Virus record (IMG/VR): IMGVR_UViG_3300041403_000175
Coordinates: 1 to 34,527 of that record
From: a virus
Reading direction: 5' to 3' (one strand)
DNA length: 34,527 nucleotides
The notes below the pieces were generated by a model, which made no database searches, was not told the DNA's origin, and saw only the letters and a list, made by a program, of their open reading frames with translations. Position 1 is the stretch's first letter, and every line of letters starts with the position of its first letter. The position numbers and the translations under genes were made by a program. Below, piece after piece: positions 1 through 7,400 of this stretch.

Positions 1-1
1 G

Positions 2-2032
2 GAAGTAGGCTCAACATCCTGCGACAAGATGGACGACGTTATCGGGTGCAAGGCCGACTGCCCGTTTGCCGACAAATGTAAATACCCGGTGCAGCTTGGG
101 TACACCGAGGAAGCAGAGTCGGTCTCTACAGAAACACAACCCTCCAAGTCTCCGTTCGGTGGCGGTGACGACGCTGAAGATGATACAGCAGCAAGCAACG
201 GACCGCCGAAGCATAAGTCTGTAACCATCGAAGGTCAGGTAATACCGTACTGGCCAGCCACAGGCTACCGCTGGAACGGCGTTAACCTATCCAAAGCCTT
301 TGTCGATGAAGAAGGTCTAATCCACTGGACACCGTTCTGTAAGGCGTTCGCCTACCCTGTCAATCGCATCAGGGACAGCGAGGGCAAGTGGGTCATTCAC
401 TGGCGTGCCAAGGAAAGGAACGGTGACTGGCGCGAGTTCTTCATGCCGACAGCCGAGCTGGCTTCAACAGACATGATGGCAAAAACCCTAGCCGCCAACG
501 AGGTCTTTCTTGCCCGCACAAAAAACGCGAGAGGTGCCATGGCTGAGTTCACTGAAACACTTATCCAAACGCTGCAAGAGTGGCGCGTCGAAACCAAGAC
601 ATACAAACAACTTGGTTGGACCGAAGACAAAACCGGCTTCGTTCTAGGCAACACGATCATCACGGAAAAGGGCGAAGAACCCGTGTTGTGCGACGACAAC
701 ATGCCGCCTGATATAGCCGGGGACTTTGGAACGTCTGGGACATTGGACGAGTGGATCGACAACATCGACGTGCTCTACAACCGACCCGGAGCCGAGCCGT
801 TTCAGTTTGCGCTGTGCCACTCCATGGGATCGGCACTGGTAGACTTTTTCGAGTCATCTAACTGGCACGGCATACCGCTGGCGTTCACAGGGCACGGCGG
901 TACAGGTAAGTCTACCGCATCCAAGATCGCCTGCGGCTTCTATGGCAGACCGAAACTCATGGAGCGTCAGACAGGAGAACAGGGTTCGACACTTGGTGCA
1001 GCAATCAAGCGGCTCTCTGTTATGGGTTCTATACCCATGCTGTTGGACGAGTTCTCGGGCCGATCAGCGGACGAGCTGACGCGCACAGGCTACGCACTGG
1101 CCAACGGTAGAGACAAAGAGCGTCTGAAAAACACGGGCGGCTTCTCCACCATGGGTGACGAGTGGTACAAAAACAGCTTCATTACCTCCAACGATGGTAT
1201 CCACGAGACGATCTCCAAACTACCGGCAGGGTACAAGGTGGAAGCTACCCAGCTTCGCTTCTTCGAAGTTCAGTTGCCGAAGGACTACCGGACCAGTGTT
1301 TTCCCGGACATCTCCCAGAGTTTCATCGAACACCACATGGATCATGTGTACGGCCATGCCTGCCGCCCGTTCATTCGGTTCCTGATTAAAAACCAGAAGT
1401 GGGTGAAGCGGCAGATCGTGGCTGCACGGGACAAGTTCAACCCGAAGTCTGCGGACGACAACAAGGAACGCTTCTACCGTGACGCCATCGTGACAGCCCT
1501 CGTGGCTGGTAAAATCGCGGAACGTCTTGGCCTCATAAAGTTTGATGTGAACGCCATGAAGAAGTGGGCGCTGAACCACGTGGTGTCGATGCGAGACAGC
1601 CGCAAAGAGAACAACATAAGCACCGCTGAGCACCTGTCCAAAATGATCTCGTCGCTCAACGGACGACTCATCGTCACCAAGCACGTGAATGACGGTCGCA
1701 GCAGCGTGCAGGAAATGCCGCTTGCCCAGATCAGAGGGCCGGTAGTCGGGCGCGTCTGCACCGAAGATAAGGTCGTCTACTTGGCATCGGCAGCGATCAC
1801 AGAATACTGCAAGGATAACGGCATACAGCCGTCTGCCATCCGAGAAGAAATGGATCGCGCCAACCTGCTGGTGCCTTTCCCTAACGGTAAGCTACACCAC
1901 ACGGTCAGACTTGGTGCCGGAACGACAGAAGCCAGCACAGTATGCCGCGCCTACCAGCTCAACTACGACCTGCTCTACTACGGCAAGTCTCTCAAGCTAG
2001 CGGTCAACAACCAACAAACCAAAACAAACTAG
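2..2032 (+). CDS. DUF927-family helicase/primase-associated protein, 5' partial
   Basis: The reading frame is open to the left edge. The first ATG is at 29 with no good ribosome site, so the true start probably lies upstream. The part from residue 29 on is a DUF927 protein, a superfamily-3-like P-loop ATPase usually attached to or next to a primase in phages and mobile elements. Seen directly: Walker A GHGGTGKST at about residues 288-296 (counted from the ATG at 29) and a Walker B-like PMLLDEFSG at about 336-344. A Cys-rich stretch near the N-terminus (GCKADCPFADKCKYP) looks like the end of a metal or Fe-S binding primase segment, so the full protein may be a primase-helicase fusion. It heads a plus-strand operon with an exonuclease and a dCMP deaminase, which fits a role in phage DNA replication. 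Family call is solid; the primase fusion is inference. Confidence 0.85.
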   Translation, partial: EVGSTSCDKMDDVIGCKADCPFADKCKYPVQLGYTEEAESVSTETQPSKSPFGGGDDAEDDTAASNGPPKHKSVTIEGQVIPYWPATGYRWNGVNLSKAFVDEEGLIHWTPFCKAFAYPVNRIRDSEGKWVIHWRAKERNGDWREFFMPTAELASTDMMAKTLAANEVFLARTKNARGAMAEFTETLIQTLQEWRVETKTYKQLGWTEDKTGFVLGNTIITEKGEEPVLCDDNMPPDIAGDFGTSGTLDEWIDNIDVLYNRPGAEPFQFALCHSMGSALVDFFESSNWHGIPLAFTGHGGTGKSTASKIACGFYGRPKLMERQTGEQGSTLGAAIKRLSVMGSIPMLLDEFSGRSADELTRTGYALANGRDKERLKNTGGFSTMGDEWYKNSFITSNDGIHETISKLPAGYKVEATQLRFFEVQLPKDYRTSVFPDISQSFIEHHMDHVYGHACRPFIRFLIKNQKWVKRQIVAARDKFNPKSADDNKERFYRDAIVTALVAGKIAERLGLIKFDVNAMKKWALNHVVSMRDSRKENNISTAEHLSKMISSLNGRLIVTKHVNDGRSSVQEMPLAQIRGPVVGRVCTEDKVVYLASAAITEYCKDNGIQPSAIREEMDRANLLVPFPNGKLHHTVRLGAGTTEASTVCRAYQLNYDLLYYGKSLKLAVNNQQTKTN

Positions 2033-2041
2033 GAGAACTAA

Positions 2042-2560
2042 ATGCACGTTATGGTGGACTTAGAGACTATGGGTAATCGACCCAACGCGCCGATTGTTGC
2101 TATCGGCGCGGTCTCCTTTGACAAGAACGGCGTGGTGGATGGGTTCTACGAAACCACACCACTCCAAGAAGCGATAGACGCCGGTGCGGTGATGGACCCA
2201 GACACAGTGTTGTGGTGGCTCAAACAAGACGAAGCCGCTCGCATGGAGTTGACCAAACCCGCTAGCTCATCGCTGTCTGCTGCACTGGATCGGTTCGCCG
2301 TGTTCGTTGCGGACTTTGGAACAGACGGAGTTTGGGGCAACGGTGCCAGCTTCGACAACGTGATCCTACACGAAACCTACCGCCGTATGGGTCGGCAGTC
2401 CCCTTGGCCCTTCTGGAAAGACCGCTGTTATCGCACCGTCAAAAATATGTTTCCTGAAATCGAAATGAAGCGCGAGGGAACACACCACAACGCACTCGAC
2501 GATGCCAAATCTCAGGCCACCCACCTTTTGGAAATCGACGACACTTGGGGGTTCCTGTGA
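2042..2560 (+). CDS. DnaQ-fold 3'-5' exonuclease (Rv2179c-like/DUF5051)
   Basis: A 172-residue RNase H-fold exonuclease. Exo I is VDLETM with Asp6 and Glu8; the Exo II acidic residue is probably Asp105 in GASFDN; Exo III is HHNALDDA with His149 and Asp154. The segment DPDTVLWWLKQDEAAR is typical of the Rv2179c-like subgroup seen in many phages. The enzyme would remove nucleotides from 3' ends, for replication proofreading, end processing or nucleotide recycling. The start at 2042 is preceded by AGGAG six to seven bases upstream and lies 9 bases after the DUF927 stop, so the genes are co-transcribed. Its stop overlaps the next start by 4 bases (GTGA). Whether DNA or RNA is the natural substrate cannot be told from sequence. 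Confidence 0.87.
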   Translation: MHVMVDLETMGNRPNAPIVAIGAVSFDKNGVVDGFYETTPLQEAIDAGAVMDPDTVLWWLKQDEAARMELTKPASSSLSAALDRFAVFVADFGTDGVWGNGASFDNVILHETYRRMGRQSPWPFWKDRCYRTVKNMFPEIEMKREGTHHNALDDAKSQATHLLEIDDTWGFL

Positions 2561-3006
2561 CAAACCCTCTGGACACAACCCGACTAAAAGACTGGGCTAT
2601 GGGCATGGCTGAGCACGTTTCTCTGTTGAGCAAAGACCCGAGCACCAAAGTTGGCGCGGTGATCTTTGATGAGCGCCGCCGCCTAGTATCCGCAGGGTAC
2701 AACGGGTTCGCCAGAGGCGTGGCTGACAGCCAAACAAGATTGCACGACCGTGAGACCAAGTACAAACTGACGCTTCACGCGGAGAAGAACGCAATCATGT
2801 TCGCTACGGCACCGCTCCACGGTTGCACACTCGTTGTCACCCACCCATGCTGTTCGCAGTGCGCCGCTCTGGTCATCCAGTCTGGCATCAGCCACGTTGT
2901 CTGGAAAGCGCCCGTATCCTCATTCCGCGAGCGTTGGGCTGCTGACCTCAAGCTAACGCGTGAGCAGTTCAAGGAAGCCTGCGTGGCAGTTGAGGAGCTT
3001 GGATGA
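2557..3006 (+). CDS. dCMP deaminase (zinc-dependent)
   Basis: This 149-residue protein belongs to the cytidine/deoxycytidylate deaminase family and would convert dCMP to dUMP, feeding dTMP synthesis. The zinc site is visible: HAE at about residues 74-76 (His ligand and catalytic Glu) and THPCCSQCA at about 95-103, where Cys99 and Cys102 are the expected ligands. I chose the GTG at 2557 because it overlaps the exonuclease stop as GTGA, a coupling repeated at the next gene (ATGA); a TTG at 2545 would add four residues. No thymidylate synthase or other nucleotide-modification enzyme is visible in the window, so its product must feed host enzymes or genes outside. The family is clear; dCMP rather than another deaminase substrate is the usual phage assignment. 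Confidence 0.88.
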   Translation: MTNPLDTTRLKDWAMGMAEHVSLLSKDPSTKVGAVIFDERRRLVSAGYNGFARGVADSQTRLHDRETKYKLTLHAEKNAIMFATAPLHGCTLVVTHPCCSQCAALVIQSGISHVVWKAPVSSFRERWAADLKLTREQFKEACVAVEELG

Positions 3007-3182
3007 CCCCAAACCACAAAAAGCCGATGCACATTAAACGAAATCGGCTCAACCCGTTCAGCAAGAAAACCAGACTAGGACTAGCTGTAAAATCCTACGA
3101 AGCCCAGAACGACAAGAAGTCTGTGACGCTTGCAAACCCACCTTGGGTGTCAAAGACGAAGGCCGGAGACAGCATCCATTAG
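3003..3182 (+). CDS. small basic hypothetical protein
   Basis: A 59-residue reading frame starts with ATG overlapping the dCMP deaminase stop (ATGA), which suggests translational coupling and supports it as a real gene. The protein is rich in Lys, Arg and Asn (starts MTPNHKKPMHIKRNRLNPFS) with no membrane segment or Cys/His cluster. I do not recognise a family. Its last 33 bases overlap the 3' end of the integrase gene on the opposite strand (3150-3182), so the early operon and the integrase converge and overlap. The high positive charge would suit nucleic-acid binding, but that is speculation. Confidence 0.55.
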   Translation: MTPNHKKPMHIKRNRLNPFSKKTRLGLAVKSYEAQNDKKSVTLANPPWVSKTKAGDSIH

Positions 3183-4160
3183 GTGTCCCGGTGCAAGATG
3201 GGCGTACTGCTCTGTTACAGCTATTGAACTGTGGCCCGCCAGAGTTTGAACTGTTCGCAGCGGTACGCCCTGCATTACTAAATGACTTATGAATGTGTGG
3301 CGAAGCTCGTGTATTGTACCGTCTACACCAGCGCCCTCACAAGCTGCTTTGAAACGCACGTGCATAGTAGAAGCAGACATCTTGGGTAAGACACTACCGG
3401 TCTGCCCAAAAGCCCGCAGAGACACCAAGGCTCTCTCACATCCGGGCGAAATCGGTACATCCCTCCACTTTCTGTTTTTAGTACTGTGCTGCGCTGTCGA
3501 TAACACTCGAACGGCGTTCGGGAGCACGTTGCTCCACTGCAAAGCTCGGGCTTCGCCGGACCTGAGACCCGTGTTCGCCAAGAACCTCCAGACCGCTGCG
3601 TACTTCGGATCGGCTGCGTAAATCTGTTCTAGCTGCTCAGATGTGAAGAACTTGCGCGGGTTGGCCTCCATGATCTGAAGTGGCTTTACTCCACGTATTG
3701 GACTGACCGGAATAACACCCCAGTCTACGGCCTTGTTCACGGCTGCTTTCAGTATTTTCAATTCTAAATTCACAGTGGTTCGTCGCCGCTGCCGCCCAGT
3801 CCTCTCGGATATTTCTTTGGCTCTGCCGTGCTTCCAGCGATCCACCAAGTGTGGGTCCAAGCTGGCCAAGCGGTGCTTGCCAAACTCCGGAATGAAAACC
3901 CTGTCGAACAGGCTGCGGCGCTTTTTGAACAAGCTGGGGTTCTCCCCCTCGTACCACGACAGGTAATCCTCCACGAACTCCCCAAACGTACAGTTGGCTC
4001 TGGCCACAGTCACGCCGCCGGTGTGCAACTCCAGCTCTTTGGCTGCCTTAGCCGTTAGGGCTGTCTTCTTGTTCGAGGTGCGCAACGACTCATACTTCGG
4101 CACACCTTCTTCGTACCACTTGATCCAGTAGGTTTTCCCGCGCTTGTAGATGGTCGCCAC
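3150..4160 (-). CDS. int: tyrosine recombinase integrase
   Basis: A complete 336-residue phage integrase that would catalyse site-specific recombination between attP and the host attB. The catalytic set is present: Arg200 in TGLRSGEA, a Lys near 230, HELRH with His284 and Arg287, His310 in LAGHSS, and the nucleophile Tyr319 in TEQYAHL. The N-terminal residues 1-60 form a short arm-binding-like beta region (YKRGKTYWIKWYEEG), followed by a SAM-like core-binding domain at about 60-155. The start is GTG at 4160 with GGAGAA just upstream. The gene is transcribed leftwards out of a repeat-rich gap, probably attP, and runs tail to tail into the early operon with a 33-base overlap. No excisionase is recognised in the window. 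Confidence 0.95.
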   Translation of the reverse strand: MATIYKRGKTYWIKWYEEGVPKYESLRTSNKKTALTAKAAKELELHTGGVTVARANCTFGEFVEDYLSWYEGENPSLFKKRRSLFDRVFIPEFGKHRLASLDPHLVDRWKHGRAKEISERTGRQRRRTTVNLELKILKAAVNKAVDWGVIPVSPIRGVKPLQIMEANPRKFFTSEQLEQIYAADPKYAAVWRFLANTGLRSGEARALQWSNVLPNAVRVLSTAQHSTKNRKWRDVPISPGCERALVSLRAFGQTGSVLPKMSASTMHVRFKAACEGAGVDGTIHELRHTFISHLVMQGVPLRTVQTLAGHSSIAVTEQYAHLAPGHLMDAVSGLRL

Positions 4161-4187
4161 AACATTCTCCGACTGTCACTAATTGTA

Positions 4188-4216
4188 ACTGTACGCAGAT
4201 GTTCAGGTTCGTTCAA
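4188..4216 (-). promoter_or_regulatory. candidate sigma70-like promoter for integrase
   Basis: On the minus strand TTGAAC (4211-4216) is followed after 17 bases by TACAGT (4188-4193), with an overlapping alternative -10 TACAAT (4182-4187). It would start transcription about 20 bases upstream of the integrase GTG. The -35 lies inside three GTTCA direct repeats spaced exactly 10 bp (4201, 4211, 4221), so a bound protein there would occlude the promoter. Each hexamer matches the consensus at four of six positions, so this is a reasonable but unproven call. Confidence 0.45.
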
Positions 4217-4225
4217 GTCCGTTCA

Positions 4226-4241
4226 TACAAACACGTAAGCA
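4226..4241. promoter_or_regulatory. dyad operator-like site E (integrase/attP gap)
   Basis: Reverse complement TGCTTACGTGTTTGTA matches the late-region dyad consensus TGCTTAC-GT-GTTAGCA perfectly in the left half and spacer and weakly in the right half. It lies 66 bp upstream of the integrase start and just upstream of the candidate -35. A further exact half-site TGCTTAC lies at 4302-4308. Confidence 0.5.
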
Positions 4242-4377
4242 CATGAAGCGAGTCTAAGTTATTGTTTTTGTTAGATTTGCAGTGACACTACATTTTGCAC
4301 ATGCTTACTCACGGTATCCTCTTTACCCGTTACAAATCAATAACTTACGATGTCGCTGTAACTGTTTTTGTAACCGT

Positions 4378-4416
4378 AAAAAAGCCCGACACAGAGGGGA
4401 GGACTCCATGTCGGGC
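4378..4416 (-). terminator. rho-independent terminator of the late operon
   Basis: Read on the minus strand, an 8-bp stem GCCCGACA/TGTCGGGC (4409-4416 with 4384-4391) encloses a 17-base loop and is followed by six T (plus-strand A run 4378-4383). It lies about 55 bases after the stop of the giant gene and would end the long leftward late transcript before the attP/integrase region. Confidence 0.82.
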
Positions 4417-4439
4417 CAGTGCGGGGTGCCAGCCCCCTT

Positions 4440-4473
4440 CGGCGGGTCGGGAGAACAACAACCGCCGTTTTTT
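4440..4473 (+). terminator. candidate plus-strand terminator, opposing the late terminator
   Basis: On the plus strand CGGCGG (4440-4445) can pair with CCGCCG (4462-4467) across a 16-base loop, followed directly by six T (4468-4473). The T run touches the stop codon of the giant gene. It would stop rightward transcripts from the attP gap from running antisense into the late region. The loop is longer than usual, so confidence is moderate. Confidence 0.45.
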
Positions 4474-7400
4474 AATACCCCATCATATCCTGAACGCGGC
4501 GCTCGCTCGTCGCTTGGCGGCGTGGCGCTCGCAAAAGGTTGGTCACTGGCTGCCTACGCAACGCGGACGGAGCGTTGTTGAAGAACGGGCGAACCCGGTC
4601 TTTGGCTTTCTGAAGGTCTCTCCACTCCTGCCGCAACTCAGCCATCTTTTCGCGGTCGCGGCTTCTGTTGGCTTGGACGTACTCACGGTTAAGCCTGCCG
4701 GTCTCTTTGGAGAACCACTGCTCCAACTCGTACTGCTGCCCACGCGTCCACTTGATCTTGTTGATCTCGGTGGATGGTAGATTGATGGCGTTGCTCAGAA
4801 GGTCGAACATATCGAACTCCCGTGGGTCTGCTACGACGTCGCCGTTGCGCAGCGTGTACCCGTCTTGAGAGTAGCGGTACGACTCCATAACAGAGCGTAT
4901 GCCTCGCGGTGCCGCATACTCTGCTGCGCGGAACGGCTCACCCTTGGACAAAAACTCCAGCATATTGCCAAAGTTCCTGACTGTGGACGCGGTGGGGCCG
5001 AGGCCAACGCTCGCCACAAAATTCAACATCCCATCGGGTGTAGCTTCGGGGCGCACGAAGTTGGAGTTGTACGGTTGAAAGATGTCCGACTGAGAGAGTT
5101 TGGTGGACATGTCCACACCAAAGAACGCCGGGACGCCACGGGCGATGAGATCGGCCATACCCTCATTGTCTGGGAACAGTTCTTCTCGCACCCAACGCTC
5201 TAGGTTCTCCGGTTCTTCTTCGTCGCCCGTCATGGACAGGAACGCCCACATCAAAAAGTTAGCGGCTGGGATACCGACAGCACCGGCCATGGCACCAGTG
5301 TAACCGAGCAGGAACGCCGAGGTTCTAGCCCCAGCGATTTTTGCTTCTCTGGACTCGCCACGGAACGCTTGCTTGAACGCCGAAGCGTGCAACCACGCCA
5401 TCATAAGCTGGTACTTGCGGAACTGCGTAGTGACCCTTGGGAGATTGTCGATTAGGAGCGGAGCGTCCATCTTGGAAAAGTTACCCTGCGTGTCCTCGAC
5501 CACCGAGATCGCGTATTCCTCCGGCGACATGTTGTACAGGCGTCGAGCTTTCTGTGGGTTAGCCAGCGCAGCGTCATAGGCCGCTACCGCAGAAGAAATA
5601 CGGTTGTTGGCTTCGACAAACCGAGCGATCTGATACAGGCGGTGCGTCATGTTACGGAACGCGCCGGTAAAGTTGTTCAGAGACTCGTAGCCTGTGTCGA
5701 ACCGGTTTTCGATGTTGAGGTCTTCCTCCATACCCACATCCAGAAGCTGGCGCAGCTGAAGCGTTTTAAGAAGCTGACGGTACTTGGGCGGTGCCTTGTC
5801 CGTGTCGATGGTGATCTTGTTGTTCATGTCAACAAACCCCATGGTGGCTGCTGTACCCAGCTGGCGCATGAAGCTCGTGTCGATGACGCTGCTACCGACT
5901 TTGTACCCTCGGATCAGGCTGCCCCAGACTTTGTTGTGGTTGCCCATCTCGCCAGCGATCTTGCCCACCGAAATGATAGGCTGTGTGGCGTTCGTGATGT
6001 GGTAGCCGAGACTCGTGGTGAGCATGTAGACCGTGTTGAACGCCAGAATGTTATCGGCCAGTTTGGACAGCATACCCGTGCGGGAAGCCATCACGTTTTG
6101 GTACTTAGCCACGATGGTATTGTAGACCGGCGACAGAGCGGAGGGGCGCTTGCCTGCTTCTTTTCTCGCGTTAATCAACGCCTCGTTGATCTCAGCGCCG
6201 TGTTTCATCTGGGAAATCAGACGCGCTTGGGAGCGACCGTGCGACACGAACGACCGGATCATGTCTTTGTCGAAGCCAGCGCGGTTCATACGGCGGGCAC
6301 CGGACAGTCGAGCGTTGCTTTCTTCGAGTGACTGAAAGTAGAGGTCTTTGATGAGGGTGTCCAGCGAAGCCTTGGCGCGGGCATCCAGTCCGGCTTTTTC
6401 GTCAGCCTTCAGCGCAGCCATGACTTTCTGATAGACTTTCGGGCTGGCTTCTCGCGGCCCTGTCTGATCCTCAAACTTCTCGGACGCTTCTGCGTAGGCG
6501 TACTTTTTCCCGTTCTCCTTTGCGAACTTGTTTGCTGCACCCTGCGTGTCAAAGAAGCTGACGACGTAGTGCTGCGCGTCGGACTTCAGTTTCTCAACCT
6601 TGGCTTCATTGAGCTTGTTGTTCTGCGCACGGAAGTCGGCCTCGGCGTCCAGCAAGTCTTGTGATTTGAGGACAGCCACATAATCCCCGAAGCGTTTGAG
6701 CGGCGCGTATGGACCTTCCAGCTTGCTGTCGAAGGCGAACAGTTTGGACACGCCAAGTTGCTTGGCAATGTCGGACATCATCTGGCGAACATCCTCACCG
6801 TGCTGGAAGATGTCTTTGACGACCTGCTGTTCTTCCGGTGTGAGCCGGTCAAACTTCTGTTTCATAATCGGGTCGATCTTGACCTTCTTGCCCTTAATCT
6901 GCGGGTCGTAGCCCCACTTCTGGAAGAACGTGGATGTGGCCAAGAAGTCGTTAATCAGAGTTACGCGCTCTGGCGCAAACTCTCTGGCTCGGATAGCCAG
7001 TCCTTCGACCTTGCCGATGATCTCGTTGTAGGTCTGCTCGGCCTCCAGCATTTTGTCGTACCAAGTTTTGGCCGAAGGCATTTCATCCCGAACGTCGCGG
7101 ATGTAGCGAGATAGGAACTTTGTGGAGTCCAACGGTCGCTGGAAGATGGTTCGCGCATTACCCATGAATTGGGCTGTCTTGGGTCCACCGAAGTTCTGCT
7201 CCACCCAGTTCTGCTGGGCTTGAGCGTTTTGGCTTGAGCCTACGCCGAAGTTCGTGTCTCCACCCACTACGCGCGGGTTTTCCATGTAGCTGTGAGCTGC
7301 CCCTCGTGCGAGATCGAGAAAGTCTCTTGTGGTGAGAGACACCGTGCCACCGTTGTAGCGTTTCACGAATTTCGTCATGGCTGCTTTGGCCAAATCATAA

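Larger units (their letters stand above)
4161..4377. other. repeat-dense noncoding region, probable attP/integrase-binding region
   Basis: No convincing gene is present in this AT-rich gap. It holds four TTGTAAC-type sites: TTGTAACTGT 4183-4192, the reverse complement of TTGTAACGG at 4327-4335, CTGTAACTGT 4356-4365 and TTGTAACCGT 4368-4377. It also holds a perfect 10-bp inverted repeat (TAAGTTATTG 4255-4264 and CAATAACTTA 4338-4347), a near direct repeat around TGTTTTTGT exactly 100 bp apart (4262 and 4362), and the phased GTTCA triplet. Clusters of short repeats next to int are typical of attP arm sites. The core crossover site cannot be identified without attB or attL/attR. Confidence 0.5.

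Noticed and set aside
4206-4220. GGTTCGTTCAAGTCC resembles a tRNA T-arm, hinting at a tRNA-derived att core
   Set aside because: No acceptor end, anticodon arm or CCA follows; the phased GTTCA repeat explains the match as well.
4282-4581. Plus-strand frames in the integrase-giant gap (starting 4282 and 4295)
   Set aside because: They run through both terminators and into the giant gene, lack ribosome sites and show no domain.
5642-6331. 229-residue plus-strand frame (with others at 8681-9256, 10586-11077 and 11249-11770) opposite the giant gene
   Set aside because: All are antisense to the giant gene and show arginine/cysteine-rich or low-complexity shadow composition; no family resemblance.
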